Source: Bacillus sp. (in: firmicutes) | GTDB taxonomy: Bacteria > Bacillota > Bacilli > Bacillales > Cytobacillaceae | DNA: 9,887 nt | Reading direction: 5' to 3' | Assembly (NCBI GenBank): GCA_003457145.1 | Contig: DMSR01000239.1 | Location: 491-10,377 of the forward strand | Shown here: piece after piece, positions 1 to 7,078 of the stretch | How the letters are laid out: the number at the start of each line of letters is the position of its first letter | Numbering within the stretch: position 1 is the first letter of the stretch | Position numbers and translations under genes: made by a program | Notes under the pieces: model-generated | Database searches by the model: none | What the model was told of the DNA's origin: nothing | Seen by the model: only the letters and a program-made list of their open reading frames with translations

Positions 1-341
1 CCTGTAATCCCGACCACCTTGATATCGAGCGAGTTACGATAGCTTCTGGCAAGCTCCTGTAAGGCAATCGTCGTATCTTCAACCAGGATGATTGGTAAAT
101 TTTCCGGAGGGTTGGGAACATCCTTTTGCCAGAAGGCAGCTGAAGCACCGCCGTTTTTTATAACATCCTCGACAAAATTATGCCCGTCGGTTCTCTCCCC
201 TTTAAATGGAACGAAGATATTCCCCTGTTCGATTTTTCTTGTATCGATCGTAACTCCCTTTACAAGCACATCACCAAACTTGCTTACATCATTCACGGCA
301 CCGGCCATTTTTGCGATTTCTGATAACGTTTTTTGAATCAT
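1..341 (-). CDS. murF: UDP-N-acetylmuramoyl-tripeptide--D-alanyl-D-alanine ligase MurF (N-terminal part, cut by window edge)
   Basis: MurF is the cytoplasmic ATP-dependent ligase that adds the D-Ala-D-Ala dipeptide to the UDP-MurNAc-tripeptide, the last cytoplasmic peptide step of peptidoglycan synthesis. Only the first 113 codons are present. They show the Mur ligase N-terminal substrate domain: a DTRKIEQGNIFVPFKGERTD stretch (residues 33-52) followed by GHNF, matching the family pattern D[ST]R-x3-G-x-[IL]F-x-[AP]-x-KG-x-R-x-DG. The window ends at VVGIT, just where the ATP-binding loop (TGSNGKT in the family) should begin. The ATG start follows GGGAGG (350-355) with an 8-base spacer. It lies downstream of ddl on the same strand, the usual Bacillus order; Ddl makes the dipeptide MurF uses. 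A hairpin in the gap may modulate read-through. Identification is from recognised sequence, not a search. Confidence 0.95.
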   Translation of the reverse strand, partial: MIQKTLSEIAKMAGAVNDVSKFGDVLVKGVTIDTRKIEQGNIFVPFKGERTDGHNFVEDVIKNGGASAAFWQKDVPNPPENLPIILVEDTTIALQELARSYRNSLDIKVVGIT

Positions 342-362
342 GACGCATTCCTCCCATTGACG

Positions 363-418
363 ACAAAAAATGAAGGAACACGGCATAAAAGCTCGATTGC
401 TTTCATTGCCGTGTTTCC
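363..418 (-). terminator. Terminator-like hairpin between ddl and murF
   Basis: On the minus strand a 9-bp stem (407-415 pairing with 377-385, sequence AACACGGCA/TGCCGTGTT) encloses a second 5-bp stem (399-403 with 388-392), and two more G-C pairs can form outside a one-base bulge. Four bases after the structure comes a run of six T (365-370). The shape is that of an intrinsic terminator, but the T run is short and set back, so partial termination or attenuation is as likely as a full stop. It ends about 8 bases before the murF ribosome binding site. I found no convincing promoter between ddl and murF. Confidence 0.5.
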
Positions 419-543
419 CTGGATGATAAAATTATCTTTTGCAAGGTGTGTATTTATCTTTTTAAAATGCTGTTTTCGCATTGAAAGTTGCTTTTCTAAT
501 AAACCTTATGTTCCTTATCCTAAAGCTTTACGAAAAGAGCCTG

Positions 544-1626
544 CTAAAAAGTGTACTTTATCTTTTGTTTTTCAGCATGGCGTTCGATTCCGAGGTTAAC
601 TAATTTCTCAATCAACTGAGGATATTCGACTCCCGTATGCTTCCAAAGCAGCGGGAACATGCTGAACGGAGTGAAACCAGGCATTGTGTTGACTTCATTG
701 ATCAGAAGCTTCCCTTCTTTCGTAAGGAAGAAATCCGCACGGACAAGCCCTGAACAATCTAATGATTTATAAGCCGTAACTGCCATTTCTTTTAGATCAG
801 CATATTGTTGTTCCGTGATTTCTGCAGGAATGATCATTGCTGTGTCACCATCTTCGTATTTCGCCTTGTAATCATAGAAGTCTTTCTTTGGGACAATTTC
901 ACCGACGACAGAGCATTCCGGCTCATCATTGCCCATTACGCCGATTTCAATCTCGCGCGCTGTCACTCCCTGTTCAATGATGATTTTCCGGTCAAATTGG
1001 AATGCCTCTTTAAAGGCTTCTACAAGTTCCTGCTTGTTTGATGCCTTGCTGATCCCTACACTCGAACCAAGGTTTGCCGGCTTTACAAAGCACGGATACC
1101 CGATCTTTTCCTCAACCAGGCTATAGGCTGCTTCGTTATCCTTTTCCCATTCGCTGCGAATCGAAGAAACATAATTCACCTGCGGCAGCCTTGCCTGGTC
1201 AAAGATATTCTTCATGATGATTTTATCCATACCTGCAGCAGATGCCAGGACACCATTGCCGACATATGGAAGGTTCAATAGCTCCAATAGTCCTTGGACC
1301 GTTCCATCCTCACCGTTTGGTCCATGAAGCAACGGAAAAATCACATCAAGGTTTTGGTCTGACTCCGCTGCGCCAGCCTGAAATAATGCCGGTGTAAAAG
1401 ACGGGGATGGCAAGTTTGGCCCATCAGAGAACTCAAGCACCTTGACATTCTCGGCCGGGGCACTCAATTGCGGACCCTTCACCCACTCGCCTTCCTCAGT
1501 TATGTATATAGGGTAGATCTCGAATTTATTAAAATCCAATGCCTTCGTAACAGCCAGCGCCGTTTGCATTGATACTTTATGCTCAGCCGATTTGCCGCCA
1601 TAAAGCAGCCCGATTCTTGTCTTCAT
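544..1626 (-). CDS. ddl: D-alanine--D-alanine ligase
   Basis: Ddl joins two D-alanines using ATP in the cytoplasm and supplies the dipeptide for MurF. The 360-residue product has the normal length. Visible motifs: GGKSAEH-x-VS (residues 10-19) with the conserved Glu15 that holds the first D-Ala; HGPNGEDG (101-108); the ATP-grasp segment [17 protein letters not shown] (179-195); the omega-loop YDYKAKY ending at Tyr257; and the metal-binding C-terminal [13 protein letters not shown] (310-322). Tyr at the omega-loop position is typical of D-Ala-D-Ala ligases; VanA-type D-lactate ligases have His there, so nothing suggests vancomycin-type specificity. The ATG at 1626 is preferred over an upstream in-frame ATG (1653) because GGAGGT stands 6 bases before it. 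A promoter lies about 45 bases upstream, and murF follows after 202 bases. Confidence 0.97.
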   Translation of the reverse strand: MKTRIGLLYGGKSAEHKVSMQTALAVTKALDFNKFEIYPIYITEEGEWVKGPQLSAPAENVKVLEFSDGPNLPSPSFTPALFQAGAAESDQNLDVIFPLLHGPNGEDGTVQGLLELLNLPYVGNGVLASAAGMDKIIMKNIFDQARLPQVNYVSSIRSEWEKDNEAAYSLVEEKIGYPCFVKPANLGSSVGISKASNKQELVEAFKEAFQFDRKIIIEQGVTAREIEIGVMGNDEPECSVVGEIVPKKDFYDYKAKYEDGDTAMIIPAEITEQQYADLKEMAVTAYKSLDCSGLVRADFFLTKEGKLLINEVNTMPGFTPFSMFPLLWKHTGVEYPQLIEKLVNLGIERHAEKQKIKYTF

Positions 1627-1668
1627 AAATAGACCTCCAATTATGTTCATCACTTTTTATTTTACCAT

Positions 1669-1698
1669 TTTATATTTTGTGAAGGTGAATGTTATCAA
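1669..1698 (-). promoter_or_regulatory. Probable sigma-A promoter of ddl
   Basis: On the minus strand TTGATA (1693-1698) is separated by 18 bases from TATAAA (1669-1674). Each hexamer matches the consensus at five of six positions. Transcription would start near 1662, giving a leader of roughly 35 bases before the ddl ATG at 1626. Confidence 0.6.
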
Positions 1699-1883
1699 TT
1701 TTTAATATATCTTCTCCAGGTATACTATTTCCTCTTTTATATGTATGAAACCTCAAGCTTAATTTAATACTGAAATCATGAAAAACAAAAGTCTTTTACT
1801 CGCTCCATTTTCAGGAAGGAGCCCCTTTTAACATTAGAATACCCGCCAAAGTTAATTAATAATTCTGCGAACATATAAACCTA

Positions 1884-1912
1884 TTAACATTTCACATTAG
1901 TCCGTGTATAAT
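1884..1912 (+). promoter_or_regulatory. Probable sigma-A promoter of the DAACS symporter
   Basis: TTAACA (1884-1889) lies 17 bases before a perfect TATAAT (1907-1912), which is close to an ideal sigma-A promoter. The start point would be near 1919, leaving a short leader of about 33 bases that contains only the GGGAGG ribosome binding site at 1941-1946. There is little room for a regulatory RNA, so any control probably acts at the DNA level. Confidence 0.75.
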
Positions 1913-1951
1913 CCACCAAATAAATACATTTGAACTTTTAGGGAGGGCAAC

Positions 1952-3121
1952 ATGAAAAGACTTGGATTACTGCCAAAAATAGTACTAGCCATCACACTTG
2001 GAATCATTGCCGGATTGATCTTCCCGGAAAGTGTGATCAGATTGTTTGCCACATTTAACGGATTATTCGGTAATTTCCTTGGATTTGCCATTCCGTTCAT
2101 CATCATTGGTTTTATTGCTCCTGGTATCGCCTCTTTAGGCAGGGGGGCAGGCAAGCTGCTCGGTATCACAACCACAATCGCTTATGTTTCGACGGTCATT
2201 GCTGGACTTTTTGCATACTTGGCCGCGGCTGCCATTTACCCAGTCCTTCTGAAGAGACAAAGCATGAGAGAGTTTGAGAATCCGGAAGAAGCTCTATTGA
2301 AACCTTTTTTCCAGGTCGACATGCCCCCTGTCATGGGAATCATGACAGCGTTACTGCTTGCATTCATGCTTGGTCTTGGCCTTGCCTATATAAAAGGAAA
2401 AACCTTGCAAAACGCTATGATCGATTTCAGGGGAATCATTGAATTGGTCATCGAGAAAGTCATCATTCCATTGCTTCCTTTCCACATCCTCGGAATATTC
2501 GCGAATATGACTCAAGGTGGACAAGTATCTGCAATCATGAGCGTTTTCATTAAAGTATTCATCATGATCATTATCCTTCATATGATTTATTTAGTTACTC
2601 AATTTTCGGTTGCTGGCGCTGCTGCAAAGCGCAACCCATTTAAAATGTTAAAAGAAATGGCGCCAGCCTATATGACCGCTCTAGGAACACAGTCATCTGC
2701 TTCAACGATTCCTGTAACCTTGAGGCAGGCCCGGAAACTCGGAGCAAGGGAGAAGGTTGCAGACTTCTCAGTTCCACTGCTGGCAACTATCCATCTATCC
2801 GGCAGTACGATCACTTTGGTAAGTACTGGTATGGCCGTCATGCTGATGCATGGACAGTCAGCCCATTTTTCATCAATCATGCCATTTATCCTGATGCTTG
2901 GGATTACTATGATTGCAGCACCCGGTGTTCCCGGAGGTGCTGTCATGGCAGCCCTTGGCCTGCTTGAGACAATGCTTGGCTTCAGCAATACAATGCTATC
3001 ACTGATGATTGCCTTGTATCTGGCACAGGATAGCTTCGGTACAGCATGCAACGTTACAGGCGATGGTGCCCTTACCGTTTTGGCGGACAAGCTGAGCGGA
3101 AAGAGCGGCGATACGGCATGA
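1952..3121 (+). CDS. Dicarboxylate/amino acid:cation symporter (DAACS family) with non-canonical substrate site
   Basis: An integral membrane carrier expected to import a small organic solute with Na+ or H+. The 389 residues are very hydrophobic throughout and begin at a tail shared by this family (LLPKIVLAITLGIIAGLIFP). Family marks are the serine-rich hairpin GTQSSASTIPVTL (245-257), the second hairpin AAPGVPGGAV (322-331) and the last-helix motif NVTGD (367-371). Aligned by eye to the archaeal homologue GltPh, the residue that binds the substrate amino group is kept (Asp360 for D394), as are Thr364 and Asn367, but the arginine that binds a side-chain carboxylate (R397) is Gly363. The NMDGT motif reads HLSGS (281-285). 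A glutamate or aspartate carrier is therefore unlikely; a neutral amino acid (compare the serine/threonine carrier SstT) is my inference. The ATG is preceded by GGGAGG, 5 bases away. It is transcribed alone, from its own promoter to its own terminator. Confidence 0.88.
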   Translation: MKRLGLLPKIVLAITLGIIAGLIFPESVIRLFATFNGLFGNFLGFAIPFIIIGFIAPGIASLGRGAGKLLGITTTIAYVSTVIAGLFAYLAAAAIYPVLLKRQSMREFENPEEALLKPFFQVDMPPVMGIMTALLLAFMLGLGLAYIKGKTLQNAMIDFRGIIELVIEKVIIPLLPFHILGIFANMTQGGQVSAIMSVFIKVFIMIIILHMIYLVTQFSVAGAAAKRNPFKMLKEMAPAYMTALGTQSSASTIPVTLRQARKLGAREKVADFSVPLLATIHLSGSTITLVSTGMAVMLMHGQSAHFSSIMPFILMLGITMIAAPGVPGGAVMAALGLLETMLGFSNTMLSLMIALYLAQDSFGTACNVTGDGALTVLADKLSGKSGDTA

Positions 3122-3123
3122 TC

Positions 3124-3155
3124 AGAACCGGGCGATGGTGCCCGGTTCTTTTTTT
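3124..3155 (+). terminator. Intrinsic terminator of the symporter gene
   Basis: A perfect 10-bp stem, AGAACCGGGC (3124-3133) with GCCCGGTTCT (3140-3149), has a 6-base loop and is followed by a run of T to 3155. It starts 3 bases after the stop codon. Confidence 0.9.
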
Positions 3156-3193
3156 GGAGGCTGCCCCCTCTTATCTCTATACTTAAACTGCAT

Positions 3194-3224
3194 AAAAAAA
3201 AACGCTCAGTAAACCCTGAGCGTT
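3194..3224 (-). terminator. Intrinsic terminator of the universal stress protein gene
   Basis: On the minus strand a perfect 9-bp stem (AACGCTCAG at 3224-3216 with CTGAGCGTT at 3209-3201) with a 6-base loop runs into nine consecutive T (3202-3194). It stands 4 bases beyond the stop codon of the UspA-family gene and, with the plus-strand terminator just upstream, separates two convergent genes. Confidence 0.9.
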
Positions 3225-3228
3225 AGAT

Positions 3229-3648
3229 TTATTTTACTATTAGCACCGGTGCTTTTACTCTTTTAGCGACTTTATGGCTGACGCTGCCCAATACCATTTC
3301 CTGCAAACCGTTTAGACCACGGCTTCCTACTACGACAAGATCAAATCCATTTTTATTTGCGAATTCGACGATTGCCGGTCCCGGCTCGCCGTGTAATTTT
3401 TCCAGTTTATAATGCAGGCCCTCACGATCGAGCAGGTCTGTTACAGGGTGAAGTCTGCGCTTTCTTTTTTCTTCGACGACAGCGCGGTCCTGATTATGAA
3501 GCACATCCTCCTTCGAGGTCTGACCGTCTATTACATAAACCACCGTAATTTCACTAACGCCGCCGAGCTTCGCTAGTTCTGCAGCCTTTTTGGATGCCCG
3601 AACTGAATGATCGGATCCATCTGCGGCAAGCAAGATCTTTTTAAACAT
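3229..3648 (-). CDS. Universal stress protein (UspA family)
   Basis: A single-domain Usp of 139 residues, the normal size, expected to be a cytoplasmic nucleotide-binding dimer. The N-terminal strand KKILLAADGSDHS (3-15) carries the conserved Asp10. The C-terminal signature G-x2-G-x9-G-S is complete (Gly108, Gly111, Gly121-Ser122), so this is an ATP-binding type Usp. The ATG at 3648 is chosen over an adjacent TTG (3651) because it lies 5 bases after a run of six G, while the TTG would be too close. The gene lies downstream of the SulP transporter on the same strand, after a terminator. SulP transporters and Usp proteins are often neighbours or fused in bacteria, which suggests a role tied to that transporter, but this is inference. 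A weak promoter (3701-3729) would allow independent expression. Confidence 0.93.
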   Translation of the reverse strand: MFKKILLAADGSDHSVRASKKAAELAKLGGVSEITVVYVIDGQTSKEDVLHNQDRAVVEEKRKRRLHPVTDLLDREGLHYKLEKLHGEPGPAIVEFANKNGFDLVVVGSRGLNGLQEMVLGSVSHKVAKRVKAPVLIVK

Positions 3649-3700
3649 CAAATCCCCCCGTTACTTTTTTCTAGTAAGCTCTTCCTGGTGCATTTTTACA

Positions 3701-3729
3701 TTTATACACATGAGCTACGGAACGAGCAA
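3701..3729 (-). promoter_or_regulatory. Possible promoter of the universal stress protein gene
   Basis: On the minus strand TATAAA (3701-3706) sits 17 bases after TTGCTC (3724-3729). The -10 element is good and the -35 element matches only at its first three bases. I saw no clear sigma-B type elements in this gap. Confidence 0.35.
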
Positions 3730-3780
3730 ATTATGTAAAGAATCCTTTCCGAAGAACAATAACTATTATTATATTATTTA

Positions 3781-3813
3781 TAAAAGAAAACACGTTGAAG
3801 AGTCAACGTGTTT
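3781..3813 (-). terminator. Intrinsic terminator of the SulP gene
   Basis: On the minus strand an 11-bp perfect stem (AAACACGTTGA at 3813-3803 with TCAACGTGTTT at 3798-3788) with a 4-base loop leads into a T-rich tract (TTTTCTTTTA). It starts about 20 bases after the SulP stop codon and separates SulP from the universal stress protein gene downstream. Confidence 0.85.
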
Positions 3814-3833
3814 CTGTTTAAATATGTGAATTA

Positions 3834-5306
3834 TTAATGTCCTGAAAGCTTTGCGCCTTCCTGTTTGTGGACAGCCATCTTGTCGATCAGATGTGAGCTT
3901 GGCTCGTTCAAGCCATGCAAGCGGACTACTGTTCCGCCCTCCCTCAATTTGATGACAATTTTATCAATTGCTGCAACAGCTGAGTCATCCCAAACATGGG
4001 CATGCGTCAGGTCAATAACAACTTCTTTGGCTATTTCCTTTAAATCGAAAGCCTCAAGCAGATCAGTAACAGAGGCAAAGAATACCTGGCCTGTTACATA
4101 ATAGGTGCGACGGTCGGCCGCTATATCCATAGTGGATGTAACCTTCACCTTGGAAATCTTCGCCACGAAGAATATCGCGCTAAGGATGATCCCGGCAAAT
4201 ACCCCTTTAGATAAATCGTGTGTCACAACCGTGGTTACAGTCGTTGTTACCATTACGATTGAATCCGTAACAGGAGCTTTTGCCAATCCTTTAATGGAAG
4301 ACCAGTCGAATGTGCCGATTGATACCATGATCATTACGCCAACAAGAGCCGCCATCGGTATTTGAACAACCACTTTCCCAAGAACGAGGATCAGGAACAT
4401 CAGGAATGTACCAGCGACAAGAGCCGATAACCTTCCCCGCCCGCCAGATTTGACGTTGATCACTGACTGCCCGATCATTGCGCAGCCTGCCATGCCGCCG
4501 AAGAATCCAGCAACAATGTTGGCAATCCCCTGACCGCGGCTTTCTTTATTCTTATCACTCGATGTATCAGTCATGTCATCAACGATTGAAGCTGTCAACA
4601 ATGATTCAAGTAAGCCGACAATCGCGAGTGCCAAAGAATACGGGAATATGATTTTTAAGGTTTCGAGATTAAAAGGTATATCTGGAATCAAGAACGCAGG
4701 CAATGCAGAAGTCAAGTTCCCCATGTCTCCTACAGTCCTGATGTCACTTTTTGTCATGATTGCAATTACCGTAATCACAACAATCGCTATAAGCGGCGAA
4801 GGTACGGCTCTCGTGAAGCGCGGCAAGATATAAATTATCGCAAGAGCACCTGCTACCATTACATACATTACCCAGGTCGCGTTAACAAACTGTTCAAGCT
4901 GCGCCATGAATATCAGGATGGCAAGTGCATTCACGAAGCCAATCATGACGGACCTTGGAATGAATTTCATGAACCTGGCCAATTTAAACACACCAAACAG
5001 AATCTGTATTACACCTGTCAAGATTGTAGCTGCCAATAAATATTGCAAACCATGGTCAGCAACCAGCGTCACCATTAGCAGCGCCATCGCACCTGTCGCC
5101 GCTGAAATCATTCCAGGACGCCCGCCGACAATCGCAATTGTCACAGCAATCGCAAATGATGCGTACAGTCCTACCATTGGGTCAACGCCAGCAATAATCG
5201 AAAAGGCAATCGCTTCAGGAATCAATGCCAACGCTACGACGATTCCCGCAAGCACATCTCCTCTAATGTTGCCAAACCATTGTTCTTTAATTGTATCTGT
5301 ATTCAA
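3834..5306 (-). CDS. SulP-family anion transporter with C-terminal STAS domain
   Basis: A membrane anion carrier of the SLC26/SulP family; members carry sulfate, bicarbonate or other anions, and the substrate cannot be told from sequence. The N-terminal motif [20 protein letters not shown] (16-35) marks the first membrane segment, and [20 protein letters not shown] (268-287) is the family's conserved central motif. About ten hydrophobic segments run to residue 383. A cytoplasmic STAS domain follows (about 388-485), with the anti-sigma-antagonist-like core [20 protein letters not shown] (429-448). The open frame reaches upstream to 5372, but the TTG at 5306 is the likely start: AAGGGG lies 8 bases before it and the next residues ([16 protein letters not shown]) begin the conserved part. 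This gives 490 residues, close to Bacillus SulP proteins such as YbaR. A promoter and a short structured leader precede it, a terminator follows, and a Usp gene lies downstream. Confidence 0.92.
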   Translation of the reverse strand: MNTDTIKEQWFGNIRGDVLAGIVVALALIPEAIAFSIIAGVDPMVGLYASFAIAVTIAIVGGRPGMISAATGAMALLMVTLVADHGLQYLLAATILTGVIQILFGVFKLARFMKFIPRSVMIGFVNALAILIFMAQLEQFVNATWVMYVMVAGALAIIYILPRFTRAVPSPLIAIVVITVIAIMTKSDIRTVGDMGNLTSALPAFLIPDIPFNLETLKIIFPYSLALAIVGLLESLLTASIVDDMTDTSSDKNKESRGQGIANIVAGFFGGMAGCAMIGQSVINVKSGGRGRLSALVAGTFLMFLILVLGKVVVQIPMAALVGVMIMVSIGTFDWSSIKGLAKAPVTDSIVMVTTTVTTVVTHDLSKGVFAGIILSAIFFVAKISKVKVTSTMDIAADRRTYYVTGQVFFASVTDLLEAFDLKEIAKEVVIDLTHAHVWDDSAVAAIDKIVIKLREGGTVVRLHGLNEPSSHLIDKMAVHKQEGAKLSGH

Positions 5307-5371
5307 GTAAACACCCCTTACTAGTATTTGTTGGCTTCCTACTCTCAAGCAAGCCGGGTCCGTTAAAAACA
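5307..5371 (-). promoter_or_regulatory. 5' leader of the SulP gene with possible ribosome-site pseudoknot
   Basis: From the predicted start point the transcript would have a leader of about 65 bases. On the minus strand GGCTT (5355-5351) can pair with AAGCC (5337-5333), with two further pairs inside a mismatch. The ACCC just before it (5359-5356) is complementary to GGGT (5316-5313) of the ribosome binding site. This could hide the ribosome site, but the pairs are short, so chance is possible. It does not match any riboswitch class I know. Confidence 0.25.
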
Positions 5372-5377
5372 AGATGT

Positions 5378-5405
5378 ATCATAACATATTTGTTGAAATC
5401 GGCAA
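5378..5405 (-). promoter_or_regulatory. Probable sigma-A promoter of the SulP gene
   Basis: On the minus strand TTGCCG (5400-5405) is 16 bases before TATGAT (5378-5383), four and five matches to consensus. Transcription would begin near 5371, about 65 bases before the TTG start codon. Confidence 0.55.
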
Positions 5406-5574
5406 CCCTGACTGTAAGCGTTCCAATTATTGTTTTACTTCAATTTTCGAATGATATCTTCGTTTTCCTTATACACATATTAAAAACATTAAAATGTAAA
5501 AATGTATTCTGGCCATATCTTTATGCAAGCCTTTGTTCAAATACTTTTGATATGATGTATTGGGAGGGAATTAT

Positions 5575-6852
5575 ATGAATACATCAGGTACATCCGCACC
5601 ATTCAAAACGAACTTTTACTATGGCTGGGTCGTTGTTTTTATCTCTGGTCTTGGTATCTTCTTTTCTGGTCCAGGACAAACGTACTCCGTTTCTGTCTTT
5701 ATTGATTCTTACATAAGGGATTTTGGCTGGAGCCGGTCCCAGGTATCTGCGGTTTATTCGCTGGCCACCCTCGCTGCCGGCATTTGCATGTTTTTTGTTG
5801 GCCGCTTCGTAGATAAATTCGGCCAGAGAAAGATGTCTGTATTGGTTGGCATTGCGCTGGCAATTGCCTGCTTCTGGAATAGCATGGTCGTTAACACTGC
5901 GATGCTGTTCATTGGATTTTTCCTGATCAGGGTTTTAGGCCAGGGATCGATGAGCCTGATTCCAAATACGCTTGTCCCTCAATGGTTCATTGCCAAACGT
6001 GGCAAAGCAATGAGCTTAATGGCAATTGGCGGGTTCGCCAGTTCAGCTTCCCTTCCTCCTATCAATGCATGGCTCGTTTCCGAATATGGATGGAGCTTCT
6101 CATGGAAAGTATGGGGCATATTGCTTCTTGTCATCTATGTACCTCTTGCCTATTTTTTAATAAGGAATAAGCCTGAGAATATTGGTGAACAGCCAGACGG
6201 AATAAAAAGGGATTGGCAAGTAGGCAAGCATTCAGCAAACAGCAGCAATATTCCGGTCGAGGAAGTGAACTGGACGGTAAAGGAAGCGGTCAAAACACGT
6301 GCCTATTGGCTTTTGCTTATTTGCGTCGGCATCCCATCCTTGGTCAACACTGGACTCACCTTTCATTTAATCTCTATTTTCAAGACGAATGGCATCTCTC
6401 CAGGAATTGCCGCACTTGTTTTAAGTCTTATGGCTTTGATTGGTTTTCCAGTCACCTTGATTGCCGGACCTCTATTGGACCGGATTAAGGTTCAATATGT
6501 ACTTGCGGGAATATTTGCTGGTGAAATAATTTTCATTCTTGTTCTCATGGCGGCTGATCAGACAGCGATCGCCATTGCCTTTGGTGTATTATGGGGGATA
6601 AGCGGGGGCTTCGAAAGGATTGCACTTAACTACGTCTGGCCGAGTTTTTTCGGGAGGCAAGCTCTTGGCAGCATTAAAGGCTCTGCAATGACCGTGACGG
6701 TACTAGGATCCGCACTGGGTCCACTTCCATTCGGCCTCGCCTTTGACATCTTTGGCGGCTACCAGCAAATATTACTTTTATCCATCACTCTACCTATCCT
6801 GGGAATCATTGCTTCCCTTCTTGCAAAAAAGCCGATAAAGGCATTGCAGTAA
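5575..6852 (+). CDS. MFS transporter, oxalate/formate antiporter or monocarboxylate-type
   Basis: A 425-residue, probably 12-helix secondary carrier in the cytoplasmic membrane. The start FYYGWVVVFISGLGIFFSG (14-32) is typical of the oxalate/formate antiporter and monocarboxylate branch of the MFS. The loop after helix 2 carries motif A as GRFVDKFGQRK (76-86), and PQWFIAKRGKAMSLMAIGGF (135-154) is the matching conserved stretch around helix 4-5. A hydrophilic central loop lies at about 198-240 (NKPENIGEQPDG onward), dividing two six-helix halves. The ATG at 5575 has GGGAGGG 6 bases upstream; an in-frame TTG at 5560 lies before that site and is rejected. It is transcribed alone, divergent from SulP, and ends at a strong hairpin. 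The real substrate is unknown; database names such as oxalate/formate antiporter reflect the family only. Confidence 0.9.
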   Translation: MNTSGTSAPFKTNFYYGWVVVFISGLGIFFSGPGQTYSVSVFIDSYIRDFGWSRSQVSAVYSLATLAAGICMFFVGRFVDKFGQRKMSVLVGIALAIACFWNSMVVNTAMLFIGFFLIRVLGQGSMSLIPNTLVPQWFIAKRGKAMSLMAIGGFASSASLPPINAWLVSEYGWSFSWKVWGILLLVIYVPLAYFLIRNKPENIGEQPDGIKRDWQVGKHSANSSNIPVEEVNWTVKEAVKTRAYWLLLICVGIPSLVNTGLTFHLISIFKTNGISPGIAALVLSLMALIGFPVTLIAGPLLDRIKVQYVLAGIFAGEIIFILVLMAADQTAIAIAFGVLWGISGGFERIALNYVWPSFFGRQALGSIKGSAMTVTVLGSALGPLPFGLAFDIFGGYQQILLLSITLPILGIIASLLAKKPIKALQ

Positions 6853-6885
6853 GACTTCATTATATGCTAACGGCAGGAGAAATTA

Positions 6886-6923
6886 ATAAGAGGCAGCCAA
6901 CGGAAAGCTTGGCTGCCTCTTAT
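6886..6923. terminator. Bidirectional terminator hairpin after the MFS gene
   Basis: A perfect 15-bp inverted repeat (6886-6900 with 6909-6923, core AAGAGGCAGCCAA) has an 8-base loop. It lies 33 bases after the MFS stop and also downstream of the minus-strand VOC remnant. T tracts on either strand are weak (TTAT..., TTATTAATTT on the minus strand). Its place between convergent genes supports a shared terminator, originally serving the lost VOC gene as well. Confidence 0.8.
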
Positions 6924-6976
6924 AATGAATTCCTTGCGGATACAAGAACTGCAAAACAGGCTCCGTAAATCCACTT

Positions 6977-7078
6977 TTATTCAATTGGCGTGCAAATTTC
7001 GATATAATGGCCATCAGGGTCTGCTGCATAGGCAACGACCTGCCCCCATGGCTTTTCGGTCGTTTCCATTAATGCTGA
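6977..7078 (-). pseudogene. C-terminal remnant of a VOC/glyoxalase-family gene
   Basis: On the minus strand 33 sense codons and a TAA encode [18 protein letters not shown] then [10 protein letters not shown]. This is the last strand pair of vicinal oxygen chelate (glyoxalase/bleomycin-resistance) proteins: P-W-G, the aromatic strand, DPDG, and a metal-ligand-type Glu in IEI. The other 90 or so residues of such a domain are missing. The codon just before the fragment is the TAA stop (7079-7081) of the unrelated 258-residue gene, in the same frame. The fragment has no start region or ribosome site of its own and is almost certainly dead. A deletion joining the two sequences near 7078 is the simplest explanation. 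Confidence 0.8.

Larger units (their letters stand above)
1627..1951. other. Divergent intergenic region between ddl and the symporter gene
   Basis: This 325-base gap holds outward-facing promoters for ddl (1669-1698) and the symporter (1884-1912). The central part, about 1700-1880, is AT-rich. It contains only a weak 5-bp inverted repeat (GCTCC/GGAGC near 1804-1824) and no open reading frame with a plausible ribosome binding site. I see no riboswitch or operator I can name. Confidence 0.6.

Noticed and set aside
544..1626. Ddl as a possible vancomycin-resistance-type (D-Ala-D-Lac) ligase.
   Set aside because: The omega-loop keeps YDYKAKY with Tyr257, the neighbour is murF, and no vanH/vanX-like genes are present.
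1788..1831. Short plus-strand frame (MKNKSLLLAPFSGRSPF) and a weak GCTCC/GGAGC hairpin.
   Set aside because: There is no ribosome site, and the stem is only 5 bp without a strong T tract; neither a gene nor a terminator can be supported.
2668..3090. Long minus-strand open frame (140 codons) inside the symporter gene.
   Set aside because: It is antisense to a clearly coding family gene, has no ribosome site and a low-complexity composition; it is a shadow frame.
5533..5556. TATGAT with a TTGTTC upstream as promoter of the MFS gene.
   Set aside because: The spacer is about 12 bases, and transcription would start inside the ribosome binding site of the gene.
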